The notes under the pieces were generated by a model. It was not told where the DNA came from and made no database searches. It worked only from the letters and a program-made list of their open reading frames with translations. From assembly GCA_049700455.1 (NCBI GenBank), contig JBNAVJ010000001.1, positions 124,001 to 188,000 of the forward strand: a DNA stretch of 64,000 nt, given 5' to 3'. Below are positions 9,268 to 18,974 of the stretch, piece after piece. The stretch is from JBNAVJ01 sp049700455 (lineage in GTDB: Bacteria; Bacteroidota; Ignavibacteria; Tepidaquicellales; Tepidaquicellaceae). Each line of letters opens with the position of its first letter. Within the stretch, counting starts at the first letter, position 1. The position numbers and the translations under genes are program-made.

Positions 9268-10441
9268 TTTTCGCCGTTTTTATTATTATTTCTTCAAATT
9301 GTTGTATAATCTTGTCTATATTGAATTCCCTCTGGACATAATTTATGTTATTAAGAGAAACCCTTTGTAATATATCTCTATGGTTTATTACATATTCCAT
9401 TTTATTAGAAATGGAACTTACATTACCTGCTTCTATAAAAAAACCATTTTCTCCTTCCTTAATAATATCTGGTAGAGCTCCTACCCGCGAAACAATAACA
9501 GGTAGTCCAAAAGCTATTGCTTCAAGAACCACCATAGGAAAACCCTCCGTGTAAGATGGCAGTATAAGTATATCGCTATGTAAAAATGCATTTAGTTTGT
9601 CTTCTCCCGTTACAATACCGAGATATTCAGCATTGTATTTTGATGAATGCTGAACAAAATCTTCGAATATATTGTGAATTTCCTTCTTGTGTAACTCGTA
9701 GAATTGTAGGGCCCTCCCACTTAAAAAAACTATTTGTGAATTATAGAATTCTTTGCCAAACTTTTTTGTCCCGCCATATTTCAATTTAATATTATACTTA
9801 GCTCGGACTATTTTATAAGCTGTGATAAGATCATAAAAACCTTTAGCAAAACTTATATGCCCTAGAAATATAAAGGTAAATTCTGTCCCTTTTTTATTGT
9901 TAGTGTTTCTCATTTTTAAAAAACCATCGGCTTTTACTCCATTGGGCAATACTTCCAATTTACTCCTATCTTCTCCTATCGTAGTAAACATTGAAGTCAA
10001 TGAATTTGATTGTACAATGATTTTATCTGTAAGAAGAAGCAATAATTTCAGATAAGTTCTGTGAAATTTTGACTGTTGAAAATAAAAGTTGTGAAAATTT
10101 CCTCCTCTATAATGAGCCAGTGTCCGTTTTAGAAATAGCTTAGCAGTCAATGCCACCACAAGATCTCTCAGACACCCAATTCTGTTTGCTGATAATAAAT
10201 AATATACAATATCTATTCTTTGTTTTATTAAGACATTCAAAATTTTTATATAATTACTCAAAAAAACCATAATACCCACAAAATCGAATCGGCCTTTCTG
10301 CCAGTTTTCGGTTCTAATATTACTTTTAACGTGAATAAGTTGAACTTTTTGTGATTTGAAGTTTTCAAGTATAATTTTAGTTGAAATTTCTGGGCCAGCA
10401 TAAGGAGGTGTTACCGGGGCATAAAATAGTACTTTTATCAT
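9260..10441 (-). CDS. Glycosyltransferase family 4 protein
   Basis: The 393-residue GT-B enzyme has an N-terminal acceptor domain beginning with a glycine-poor APVTPPYAGPE loop. The C-terminal donor domain begins around residue 195 (LGHISFAKGFYDL). The EX7E motif lies in EGFPMVVLEAIAFGLPVIV near residue 305, typical of retaining GT4 enzymes. It should add one sugar to the lipid-linked repeat unit on the cytoplasmic face. Its ATG overlaps the upstream GT gene's stop by 4 bases and its own stop overlaps the polymerase start. Donor and acceptor are unknown. Confidence 0.88.
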   Translation of the reverse strand: MIKVLFYAPVTPPYAGPEISTKIILENFKSQKVQLIHVKSNIRTENWQKGRFDFVGIMVFLSNYIKILNVLIKQRIDIVYYLLSANRIGCLRDLVVALTAKLFLKRTLAHYRGGNFHNFYFQQSKFHRTYLKLLLLLTDKIIVQSNSLTSMFTTIGEDRSKLEVLPNGVKADGFLKMRNTNNKKGTEFTFIFLGHISFAKGFYDLITAYKIVRAKYNIKLKYGGTKKFGKEFYNSQIVFLSGRALQFYELHKKEIHNIFEDFVQHSSKYNAEYLGIVTGEDKLNAFLHSDILILPSYTEGFPMVVLEAIAFGLPVIVSRVGALPDIIKEGENGFFIEAGNVSSISNKMEYVINHRDILQRVSLNNINYVQREFNIDKIIQQFEEIIIKTAKNV

Positions 10442-11574
10442 CGTAACAAATTTAGTTTGATTGCTTCAGCAAATTGTTTTGATGCTAAATTTATATTGAC
10501 TTTATTTTGGACAATATTTTTAGAGTACTCTCCCATTTGTTTACACAGTTCTTTATTTCTCATTAGAGTAACAATATATCCTGCTACCTCATTAAACTTA
10601 TTTGGGTCAATAATAAAACCATTCTTTCCTGGTTCTATTAACTCGTAACTTCCACCAGCATACTTAGAACCTAATATGGGTAAACCAGCTATGGCCGCCT
10701 CTAACATTACCAGACCAAATGGCTCTTTTATTGAAGATAGAACAAAGAGATCTGCATTTGCATAGTATTGAGGAATATTATTATAAGGTACCCTGCCTAT
10801 AAAAGAAACTTCTTCGAGTGACATCTGGTTTCTGAGCTGAAGAAGTTTCCTTATATATTTCCCTTCATTTCCAATAATTTGCAGTTGAAATTTTCCACAA
10901 TAATTTTTTTTTACCAAATCTAATGCTTTAAATAGCAAATGATACCCTTTATTAAATTTTATATCCCCCACAGCAAGAATCCTGAAAATCTCAGATTTCC
11001 GTCCTGGAAGAAAACCGGATAACTTTTTTGCGAATTTATCTGTATCTATAGAATTAATTACAATATGAATATTATCTTTTCGTCCAAAATTTTCAATGTA
11101 TTCTTTTGCTTTACTACCATATACAATAAAACCAGTGGCTTGTTTAATTAGAAGTTTACGTAAGAAATTACGTATTATATCTACTGATAAAGGAGCAGAG
11201 TATTTAGTTTCTCCAGAATAGAGTAAAAAAGGAATTGACTTTTCCCTTGAATAATAATATACCATTAGAGATTGTAACGAAAAACCAGCTGCTATAATTA
11301 GCTCTGGACGAATCTTGTCCAGAAGAGTTCGTATACCAAATCCAAATTCGTAAATTTTGTGATCGGTTGGATATCCTGCAAATTGTTTCATAACATAGAA
11401 CGGAAACTCAAAATTAATAATTTCACTTTCCCAGTATTTCCTTCTCTGATAACTCAATCTGTTAAAAATGACAATCAATTCAATTTTTTCTTCAGATAAT
11501 AATTTACTCGTGTGATTGGAAAGAGCTACACGATAATGAGCAGGTACATTAGTTATAAAAACTACTTTTTTCAA
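10438..11574 (-). CDS. Glycosyltransferase family 4 protein
   Basis: The 378-residue GT-B protein opens with VVFITNVPAHYRVAL, a start common in GT4 enzymes of O-antigen loci. The donor domain shows VGDIKFNKGYHLLFKAL near residue 205 and EPFGLVMLEAAIAGLPI near 285, which holds the EX7E motif. It would transfer one sugar during repeat-unit assembly. It sits 19 bases downstream of the second asparagine-synthase gene and overlaps the next GT by 4 bases, consistent with one operon. Specificity unknown. Confidence 0.87.
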   Translation of the reverse strand: MKKVVFITNVPAHYRVALSNHTSKLLSEEKIELIVIFNRLSYQRRKYWESEIINFEFPFYVMKQFAGYPTDHKIYEFGFGIRTLLDKIRPELIIAAGFSLQSLMVYYYSREKSIPFLLYSGETKYSAPLSVDIIRNFLRKLLIKQATGFIVYGSKAKEYIENFGRKDNIHIVINSIDTDKFAKKLSGFLPGRKSEIFRILAVGDIKFNKGYHLLFKALDLVKKNYCGKFQLQIIGNEGKYIRKLLQLRNQMSLEEVSFIGRVPYNNIPQYYANADLFVLSSIKEPFGLVMLEAAIAGLPILGSKYAGGSYELIEPGKNGFIIDPNKFNEVAGYIVTLMRNKELCKQMGEYSKNIVQNKVNINLASKQFAEAIKLNLLR

Positions 11575-11593
11575 TACTCAAAATATTTAGTAC

Positions 11594-13477
11594 TTAGAAC
11601 CAGGTTTTATACCAATGTGATAGAATATACAAATTCAAAACAATATTAGCATTTGAATCAAACTTACCATCCTTTATATCATCAATAAATCTACTGAATT
11701 TCAACTTATCAAATATCTCAAAATCTTGGTTTATTTTAAACAAGATCATCTCAATTTCCTGTAGTTGTGTTCTGTCTACCCACCCATTAATAGGTACACA
11801 AAACCCCTGTTTTTGAGCATATAGGAGTTCTTTGGGCAATATTTTTTCAAAAGACCTCTTCAAAATATATTTTCCTATTCCATTCCTGATTTTCAGATCT
11901 TGGGGCATTTGTATTGCCAGTTCAACAAGACGATAATCAAGATATGGATTTCTAATCTCAATTGAGTTAGCCATCCCCATTCTATCTGCCCGGTGTAGAA
12001 ATAGATGTTCACAAGCAGATTTTAAACCCCAATAACTTAACCACTCTATATAGTTATCACTTCTTTGAATTTTCTTAAATTCTTTGAACCTCTCATTAAT
12101 TTTCTCATAGACACTATTACTGATACTATATTCGAAAAAATCAGTGCCTTTCAAAGCTCCTGTATCACCAATAAAATATTGTGTTCCAATTATTGCTCTA
12201 TTAAGAACATCTCTTTGTACTTGTGTAAGCAGGGTGCGGAAGGATTTGTAGACTATTTTCAACACTGGCTTTGGAATAAGTTTAATTGTTTTCCAAATAG
12301 GGAAATATTTAATGTACTGAAGCCATTTATTATAACCTGAAAAGAGTTCATCAGCTCCATCACCATTTAGGATAACCACAACTTTATTCTCCCTGGCTAT
12401 TTGTGAGAGGAAATAAATTGGAACAATAGTTGCATCGGCAATAGGATCGTCCAGATATTTTACAAGTTTTGGTAATTCATTAAGAATAGTCTGTCTTGTA
12501 ATAAAGAATTCTGAATGTTCCGTCTCAAACAGTGAAGAAACATACCTGGCTTTTGAAGTTTCATCATATGATTCTTGTCCTTCAAAACCAGCGGTAAATG
12601 TCTTTACCCCGGGACCGAGAGTTTTAAAAGCGATTGCAGTAATTCCAGACGAATCAACCCCCCCACTTAGAAAAATCCCAAGTGGAACATCACTAATTAA
12701 TCTACTTGTAACAGAGCGTTCAAATTCATCATATATTAATGATTCATAAAATTCCTCTGTATTATCTGGAAACTTATGTAACCAACTGTAGGGAGTCCAG
12801 TATTCTTTTATCTTAAATTCGCCATTGACATCTATTTCTCCATAATGTGCTGCTGGCAATTTATATATACCTTCAAAAAGTGTATCTGGAGCATAAACCC
12901 TGTTGAAAGCTAAATATTCCAGTAGTGACGATCGCTTTATTCTTTTACTAAAGGTTCTGGAAACCACAAAAATAGGAGCAATTTCAGAACTAAATATGAA
13001 CTGGTGATTATGATGTATGAAATAAAGCGGTTTTTTCCCCAAACGGTCCCGCGCAAAAAATAATTTCTTTTTATGATTGTCATAAATTACAAAAGCAAAC
13101 ATACCATTAATTTTTTTCAAGATATCAATTTCATATTCTTCATAACCATGCAATATAACTTCAGTATCTGAATAGGATTTAAAAAGGTGCCCCTTGCTAA
13201 TCAGGTCTTTTCTTAACTCGGGGAAATTATAAATCTCCCCATTGAAAACAATAGCTATGTGACCATTCTCATTAGTCATCGGTTGATTTGCTGACTCTGA
13301 AAGATCAATAATACTAAGTCTTCGATGCCCAAAAACAACTTTCTTATCTTCCGAAATCCAAATACCTGAAGCATCCGGTCCTCTGTGTTTAAGTAAAGAA
13401 AGTCCGGACTCAATCGCGACACTCTCTAAACCTATAGCTTCTTTCTTCAAATTGAATATGCCTAATAATCCACACAT
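11594..13477 (-). CDS. asnB: Glutamine-dependent asparagine synthase-type amidotransferase (copy 2)
   Basis: The 627-residue protein has Cys2 in MCGLLG, glutaminase motifs HRGPD and FNGEIYN, the PP-loop SGGVDSSG at about 271-278, and NGDGADELFSGY in the synthetase domain. All parts needed for glutamine hydrolysis and ATP-dependent amide transfer are visible. It is clearly diverged from the copies at 5981 and 22856, for example GDGADELF against GMGGDEIF. The three are therefore not a recent duplication and may amidate different acceptors. Start at ATG 13477, 5 bases after the methyltransferase stop. Amidation of a uronic acid or amino-acid substituent is inferred from context. Confidence 0.93.
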   Translation of the reverse strand: MCGLLGIFNLKKEAIGLESVAIESGLSLLKHRGPDASGIWISEDKKVVFGHRRLSIIDLSESANQPMTNENGHIAIVFNGEIYNFPELRKDLISKGHLFKSYSDTEVILHGYEEYEIDILKKINGMFAFVIYDNHKKKLFFARDRLGKKPLYFIHHNHQFIFSSEIAPIFVVSRTFSKRIKRSSLLEYLAFNRVYAPDTLFEGIYKLPAAHYGEIDVNGEFKIKEYWTPYSWLHKFPDNTEEFYESLIYDEFERSVTSRLISDVPLGIFLSGGVDSSGITAIAFKTLGPGVKTFTAGFEGQESYDETSKARYVSSLFETEHSEFFITRQTILNELPKLVKYLDDPIADATIVPIYFLSQIARENKVVVILNGDGADELFSGYNKWLQYIKYFPIWKTIKLIPKPVLKIVYKSFRTLLTQVQRDVLNRAIIGTQYFIGDTGALKGTDFFEYSISNSVYEKINERFKEFKKIQRSDNYIEWLSYWGLKSACEHLFLHRADRMGMANSIEIRNPYLDYRLVELAIQMPQDLKIRNGIGKYILKRSFEKILPKELLYAQKQGFCVPINGWVDRTQLQEIEMILFKINQDFEIFDKLKFSRFIDDIKDGKFDSNANIVLNLYILSHWYKTWF

Positions 13478-13482
13478 ATGAA

Positions 13483-14595
13483 TTATCCCTTCTTAATTCC
13501 TTTTATTGATAGGTCAGTAGAACCGTTCCACCACGGTGTTTTATCCCATTTTATTTTTCTCGTTACTTGTTCGTAATCAGCTTCGTAAAACCATTCTTTT
13601 ACTTCATCTTCTTTGTGTTCCCGCGCATAAATGGGAGTATACTTATCTCGGATTGAAACTCTTAATTGACTTCTGGTTTTGTATTGAACCTTCTCCAATC
13701 CCAGCTTTCGTTTTATAGCTCTTACAAACAAATGTATATATAACATTACATTTACCATAAAATTTTGTAGACGAGTTGGTAAGCGTGCTATGATAAATCT
13801 CATAGTTTTAATGAAAATAAATCTTACTCTATTCCAGCCTTTCTTTTTTCCATACAGCCATACATAGAGCAAGCCATTGGGCTTAGCCAATTTTTCAATA
13901 GAAAGGAATGCTTGTTTTGTATCAAATGTATGATGTAAAACCCCATGTGAATAAACAATATCTGCTATCTTCCTCTTAAATGGGGAGTAGAAAACAGAGG
14001 TCTGAACAAAATGACATAGGTTTGATTTATTTTTACGAAAAGCTTTATCAAGGATGTCTGCCATATCAAAGGCAATTATCTCTATGTTGTATCTCTCAGC
14101 AAGATTCATTGCAAGGATTCCAGATCCGCAACCACAGTCAATCATAAGCTTCCCTTCCAATTCATCGCCATTAACAACATCAATTTCTTCAAAAAAAGTG
14201 TCAATCCTTGAATCAACAGTCCAGAGCCATATCAGATTATCATCATAATTTAGTTCATCCCATTCTTTCGAAAAAGAAAGCCTAATTTTATCTTGATGTT
14301 TTATCCCATCTAAATTATTACTTGCAGCTTTTAATTTTTCTAAATTAATATCGTTTTCCACCCCTCTATAAATCCGTGGAATCCCATTGATTATTGGGAA
14401 ATAAAGGTTACATTCATCACAATACAATAATCCTTTTTCTATCTCGCAGGAGTAATCTTCAGGGTCTTTTCCTGTACTTTTCAATGTTTTAACTTCAGTA
14501 TCCTTGAGGGTAATATCATATAAAGAAATTACCTTTAATTGTGGTATATGAGCACAACCTGGAAGTTGTAAATACTTTAATAGAGCCGGCTTCAT
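13483..14595 (-). CDS. Class I SAM-dependent methyltransferase with N-terminal Trm112-like domain
   Basis: In this 370-residue protein the first 75 residues resemble a Trm112p-like zinc-ribbon leader (YCDECNLYFPIINGIPRI). They are followed by a class I methyltransferase with motif I MIDCGCGSGILA near 152 and the post-II signature VYSHGVLHHTFDT near 215. This architecture is common among methyltransferases in surface-polysaccharide loci. The first cysteine pair of the ribbon is irregular (LPGCAH), so metal binding is uncertain. It probably methylates a sugar or a glycan substituent. It lies between a GT4 gene and asparagine-synthase copy 2. Confidence 0.82.
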   Translation of the reverse strand: MKPALLKYLQLPGCAHIPQLKVISLYDITLKDTEVKTLKSTGKDPEDYSCEIEKGLLYCDECNLYFPIINGIPRIYRGVENDINLEKLKAASNNLDGIKHQDKIRLSFSKEWDELNYDDNLIWLWTVDSRIDTFFEEIDVVNGDELEGKLMIDCGCGSGILAMNLAERYNIEIIAFDMADILDKAFRKNKSNLCHFVQTSVFYSPFKRKIADIVYSHGVLHHTFDTKQAFLSIEKLAKPNGLLYVWLYGKKKGWNRVRFIFIKTMRFIIARLPTRLQNFMVNVMLYIHLFVRAIKRKLGLEKVQYKTRSQLRVSIRDKYTPIYAREHKEDEVKEWFYEADYEQVTRKIKWDKTPWWNGSTDLSIKGIKKG

Positions 14596-14610
14596 AATAA
14601 AAAGCTTTAA

Positions 14611-15711
14611 TTAAAGAACAGACCTATAAAATTCCTGGTAGTCCTTTATCATATTGGTGATTGTATATTTTTGTGTAACGTATCTTTTGGCTTCATTGCC
14701 CATTGCTTTTCTTAAATCAGAGTAGTGATATAACTCTTTCAGTTTTGTTGCCATTTCATCAACAGATGTCACAATAAAACCATTTCTTCCATCAATAACG
14801 TGCTCTGTCAATCCGCCACCATCAGACATTACGATTACCGGTATTCCCATTGCCATTGCTTCAACACAAGCATTGCCAAAAGATTCAAGAGGAGAAGACG
14901 GCAAGACAAATACATCTGCAAGTTGAAGGAAATCTGCGATGTTATCTTGTTTTCCTACAAAAATTGTATTGTTTCTTATTCCAAGTTTATTTGCAAGTGT
15001 CTCTAAATTACCTCTTTCTGGGCCATCTCCAATAATAATTATCATAATATTCAAGTTTTTGAGAGCTACATAAGCATCAAGTAACAGGTCAATTCTCTTC
15101 CATTTTCTTATCTGAGCAGCAGTAACAATAATAAAGGTATAGTTTATAAGGCCAAGTTGTTTACGAACCTCTTGCAATGTTCTCTCAGGAACCAACAGTT
15201 GAAAGTCTAATCCATTATATATTACCTCCCATAGGTTTTCCGGGATTTTGAACAATAAAGCAGCAGATTTACAAGCATGACGTGTATTGCCAGATAATCT
15301 ACTAAAATAGCATTTCAATAATAACCCAAACAGTTTGTATCTAAATAATTGCTTGAGATGGTAGCTACAAATTCCACCTCGATGTGTATATACCCTTCTT
15401 ACATTACAAAATAAGCTTGCCAATCCAAATAAAAGCTCTGCACTATGGAAATGATGAATATCAAATGGCTTCATCAGTTTTATAGTTTTGAATAACTTAA
15501 ATATGTTACCTTCTTTCTGAAGATTTGCATCAATAACTTCACAGCCTATCTCTTTTATCTTTTCATAATATAAACCATCCGACTTACCAAAAATAACTGC
15601 CGGCTGAATATCGAGATTGGTTGCCTCAGTTTGTCCTTTGACTAACTGATAAACTGCTCTTTGGGCCCCACCAATATCACCGCTCCAAAGTATATGAAGT
15701 ACTTTCATCAA
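14611..15711 (-). CDS. Glycosyltransferase family 4 protein
   Basis: This 366-residue GT-B protein begins with VLHILWSGDIGGAQRAV, a typical GT4 donor/acceptor loop with a GGA motif. The C-terminal domain contains AAQIRKWKRIDLLLDAY near 190 and SPLESFGNACVEAMAMGIPV near 280, which carries the EX7E pattern. It should act in repeat-unit assembly on the inner face of the membrane. The ATG overlaps the stop of the upstream methyltransferase by 4 bases, suggesting that the two products modify the same intermediate. Sugar specificity is unknown. Confidence 0.88.
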   Translation of the reverse strand: MMKVLHILWSGDIGGAQRAVYQLVKGQTEATNLDIQPAVIFGKSDGLYYEKIKEIGCEVIDANLQKEGNIFKLFKTIKLMKPFDIHHFHSAELLFGLASLFCNVRRVYTHRGGICSYHLKQLFRYKLFGLLLKCYFSRLSGNTRHACKSAALLFKIPENLWEVIYNGLDFQLLVPERTLQEVRKQLGLINYTFIIVTAAQIRKWKRIDLLLDAYVALKNLNIMIIIIGDGPERGNLETLANKLGIRNNTIFVGKQDNIADFLQLADVFVLPSSPLESFGNACVEAMAMGIPVIVMSDGGGLTEHVIDGRNGFIVTSVDEMATKLKELYHYSDLRKAMGNEAKRYVTQKYTITNMIKDYQEFYRSVL

Positions 15712-16424
15712 ACTTTTGTTTTCTCTGCTAATACAAATAAAGTCTGAGCTAAAAGATTACTGATAAAATTTGGTACAACAACGTGAATTCTCTGTCTTTT
15801 CAATAATCGATTCACAAAAAAATTTAGCCCTATTGCTGGAGTATTGTTGAGCTCCTTTATTATCACAAAGCCACTATTAAATAACTTTTCTTTAAGTGAG
15901 TTGCGATTAAAGAACCTGTAATGATATCCTTCATCTGAACTAAGTTTACCCATAACTATTCGTATTCTGTTCAGAAAAAAATTAAAATTTGGGGTACTTA
16001 TAATCAATTTCCCATTATTTTTTAAGACACGTGACACTTCGCTCAAAAGAAATTCAGCCCGTACAATATGTTCTATAACTTCTAACATTACAACAATATC
16101 GTAACGAGAACTTTCAATACCATTACATCCAAAATTCAAGTCCAATTTCTTAACACTAACGCCAAGTGATTTAGCATTTTCAAGGTTAAATTCATTCAAG
16201 TCAATAAATGTTACATTTGCACCCCTTTGTACCAAACCTCTTGTAAGTTCACCCGTACCTCCCCCAAGTTCTAATATATCAATTCCTTCCAGATTTGTCG
16301 GCAAAACACTAAGTGCCAATCTATAACGAAAGAGGTTTCCACTAACTATTCGTTTTTTGTGGACATCTTGTTTTGGATTATCAAGATTTACATAAGGGCT
16401 ATCCACTGAACCTTCTGAATTCAT
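15708..16424 (-). CDS. Class I SAM-dependent methyltransferase
   Basis: The 238-residue protein is built around motif I ILELGGGTGELTRGL near 50, the acidic end of strand 2 in VTFIDLNEFNL, and VVMLEVIEHI near 105. It matches UbiG/Coq3-like small-molecule methyltransferases found in glycan clusters. Its start at ATG 16424 is separated by 147 bases from the next upstream gene, one of the larger gaps in this operon. Its stop overlaps the GT4 start. Target not identifiable from sequence. Confidence 0.82.
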   Translation of the reverse strand: MNSEGSVDSPYVNLDNPKQDVHKKRIVSGNLFRYRLALSVLPTNLEGIDILELGGGTGELTRGLVQRGANVTFIDLNEFNLENAKSLGVSVKKLDLNFGCNGIESSRYDIVVMLEVIEHIVRAEFLLSEVSRVLKNNGKLIISTPNFNFFLNRIRIVMGKLSSDEGYHYRFFNRNSLKEKLFNSGFVIIKELNNTPAIGLNFFVNRLLKRQRIHVVVPNFISNLLAQTLFVLAEKTKV

Positions 16425-16571
16425 CTCATTGTTAAAATAGTTATAAGTAATTATTTCTCTGGAATGAACACATATTCTAAGAGATAGGGGGTTACACCGC
16501 TATGCACCCCTTTTTTCTGAAAAAGATAATATATTTATAATAGCAAATTGAAAGAAAGTTAACCGATAAAA

Positions 16572-17348
16572 TTATAGCTTTTTATAAAATAGTACATTAC
16601 ATAGAGTTATTGATTGCCAGCGATATGTTGAAAAATAAGATTTAAGTATATTCTTGTCAAAATTTACCAAGGAGCGGTAGGTAGGAAAATTTAAAGAATA
16701 CAAATCTTCTGTAATAAATATTGAGCCATTTTCAGACATTGTTGCCTTAAAGAGCGAATCAAGTTGGTCCATTACTCTATTAGTCACCAAATTACCAGAA
16801 TTAGTTTGTCTTATACCGTGTAAACTGTATACTTTAGCATTTAAGAAATATCGAAGGTAGGAATACTGTTTTCCAAACCCCGCAGTAATTACTAAGTCTT
16901 TATTATTAGTAATATCCTTTAAATTTTGAGAAGAACATATATATTCATTATGCATATTTTTAAGTTCTAATATCACAGGGAAATTCCACCATATCAAAAT
17001 ACTAATAAGAAATAATACTAATATTGAAGTTATATTGACTACTTTATCCGTAGTAATGTTAGAATAAGACAAAGCAAACAAAATAACCACCGCTGGCAAA
17101 ATTTGTATCCAGAATTCAAGATTTGATGGGTACCACCACCAAATAAAGATACTATGAATAACAATCCAAATAATTAGTATGCGTGTAATTAAAGAATTCC
17201 GAATCATTGCCTTTAAATTTTTAACCAGGGATATTGTAAGGTATAACATTATCAATAAACAAATCACCAATTTTGCCACATCAAAAAATGTATAGTGTCC
17301 TGTTGAAAATCGTTCTAAAGATAGAATTGATTGTAAAAACCCAAACAC
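16572..17348 (-). pseudogene. C-terminal half of a membrane glycosyltransferase-like protein (frameshifted)
   Basis: This 258-residue frame would have to start at a GTG at 17348. It has several membrane helices in its first 130 residues and then a soluble C-terminal domain of about 125 residues. It begins just downstream of the stop of the preceding frame at 17354. The reading stays open upstream as NWIAIVF before a stop at 17376-17378, which is what a single frameshift between the two frames would give. With one extra A in the A5 run (17362-17366 on the complementary strand) the two halves join as VQIKNWIAIVFGFLQS. The joined protein of about 520 residues has the shape of a GT-C-type membrane glycosyltransferase. 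It could be a real pseudogene or a sequencing or assembly error. Confidence 0.6.
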
Positions 17349-17353
17349 TATTG

Positions 17354-18148
17354 CTATCCAATTTTTATTTGAACACTACCCCACCAACCGGTTTGAGCAT
17401 ACATAGTTGCAAACCGCCAGGTATCAATAATACTATTGGATTTATACAAAATAACATTAAGAATAAAATATACACACCCAACTATAATCATTGGAACAAT
17501 TCCTATAACAGAAACAAGTTTTATTCTCTCTAAAAGTCCCCAGGATTTCCAGGTGAGCACAGCAATGATTATGGATAGAATCAAAAAAACATTTAACTGA
17601 TGTGCAAATAAAACAAGAACAATCAAGACCGCAGCGAGAATATACTCCCAGATTTGTAAATTCTTTAAGTATGTACTTATGATTAATAACAAAAGTGCGA
17701 GCAACAACAATGCAGATAAGTTATATACTTCAATTTGTGAACTGTATCGCCAAGGCCCATATGATATTCCATAGATGGTAGAACCAAAGAGACTTAGCAC
17801 AATGTTCTTTTTTAATTCCCATAGTATCAGATATAACACTCCAACAGAGGCAACTGTAACAACTATATTTAATAACTGTAAGAAGCCCAATTTTTCAATG
17901 GGGGACATCTGTCTGCCAAACAATACTATGATATATTTCAATAAGGGACTGTATAAAAGATGATGCGGATGGAATAAATCGACCCACTCCTCCTTTGTGA
18001 TATCTCCAGCGTAAATCATAGAGTCTTCTGTGAGCATCCAGTTACGTGTAAACATATAAAGGACTGATAACAACAACAATAATCCCACACATAAAAGGAC
18101 ATTAGTTGTTTTTATTTTACCGTTAGGCTCTATCTTTATTCCCTCCAT
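17354..18148 (-). pseudogene. N-terminal half of a membrane glycosyltransferase-like protein (frameshifted)
   Basis: This 264-residue frame has an N-terminal membrane helix near 18-35, then the luminal-type loop WMLTEDSMIYAGDITK and a stretch HPHHLLYSPLLKY. Several further helices follow, and it stops at TAG 17354. Acidic residues in the first extracytoplasmic loop and the histidine-rich HPHH motif fit GT-C-type membrane glycosyltransferases such as GT39-like or DUF2723-like proteins. The chain ends in the middle of a membrane region, and the frame at 16572-17348 carries on the topology, so the two are read here as one broken gene. If real, the cell may lack this transferase. Confidence 0.6.
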
Positions 18149-18175
18149 TTTCTCAAGAGAAATATTACCTGATTT

Positions 18176-18970
18176 TTACCCTATTTTTAGTTCTGCAAGA
18201 TAATTTACATTTAAAAAGATTTCATACTTTGGAGAATAATTTTCAATCCTGAATAGACCATTTCGAAGAATGCGGTAAAGATTATAATTATCAGCCAATA
18301 GTTTATGAAAATCGTAAAAATATGTCCGAGATGCTATATTACAATGTCCCAATTCAAACTGAATAAATTTAATTTTGTTGTTTTTTATCATCTCTTTTGC
18401 TCCAAGCAAAATATCATATTCATTTCCCTCTGTATCAAGCTTAAGAACATCAATTCGATTTATACCGTTTGATAGACAGAAATTATCTACAGTATCAACT
18501 GTGATTTTTTCACTATGCACAAATTTCTTCTCAGGAACAATTGTTCCCTGATCATAAATTGAAGCTACTTTTGACCCAAAAGAGGTTGTAAATAGAGTCA
18601 ATTCTCCTTTAGTTTTGTGTAAACCAAGATTAAATGTTTTTATCTCTTTCTTTGTTTCTGATAACTGTAATAATTCTTCATAAGCTTTTTTTGATGGTTC
18701 AAAAGCAAAAAGCTCTATCATATTTCCAAAAATTTCCACACACTGTAAAGAATATTCTCCTTTATTAGCACCTACATCAAACACTATAATTTTATTGGGG
18801 TTATTTAGTTTTTGTTTGATATATTTTAATGCGGAGATTTCTCCACTGGTTTTAACATCTTTCCCATAACCAAACTGCATACCGGCAAGAGCCAGTTCAT
18901 AAGTCTTGAAATAGAACTTTTGCAAAACTCTATTGCCAATAAAAATCTTTTTTGCAATATTCTTCAACAT
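18176..18970 (-). CDS. FkbM family methyltransferase
   Basis: The 264-residue protein carries the FkbM signature: VFDVGANKGEYSLQ near 64, FAFEPSKKAYEEL near 88 and DVLKLDTEGNEYDILLGA near 175. FkbM enzymes are SAM-dependent O-methyltransferases that often act on sugars in surface glycans. It lies 4 bases downstream of a glycosyltransferase gene and upstream of the broken membrane transferase. Methylation of a hydroxyl in the repeat unit is the most likely role, but this is inferred from family and context. Confidence 0.88.
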   Translation of the reverse strand: MLKNIAKKIFIGNRVLQKFYFKTYELALAGMQFGYGKDVKTSGEISALKYIKQKLNNPNKIIVFDVGANKGEYSLQCVEIFGNMIELFAFEPSKKAYEELLQLSETKKEIKTFNLGLHKTKGELTLFTTSFGSKVASIYDQGTIVPEKKFVHSEKITVDTVDNFCLSNGINRIDVLKLDTEGNEYDILLGAKEMIKNNKIKFIQFELGHCNIASRTYFYDFHKLLADNYNLYRILRNGLFRIENYSPKYEIFLNVNYLAELKIG

Positions 18971-18974
18971 CGTT

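Noticed and set aside
16488..16516. GGGGT/ACCCC hairpin followed by six T on the + strand
   Set aside because: It looks like a rightward terminator, but all genes nearby run leftward, the stem is only 5 bp and the loop is 13 bases. I could not assign a function.
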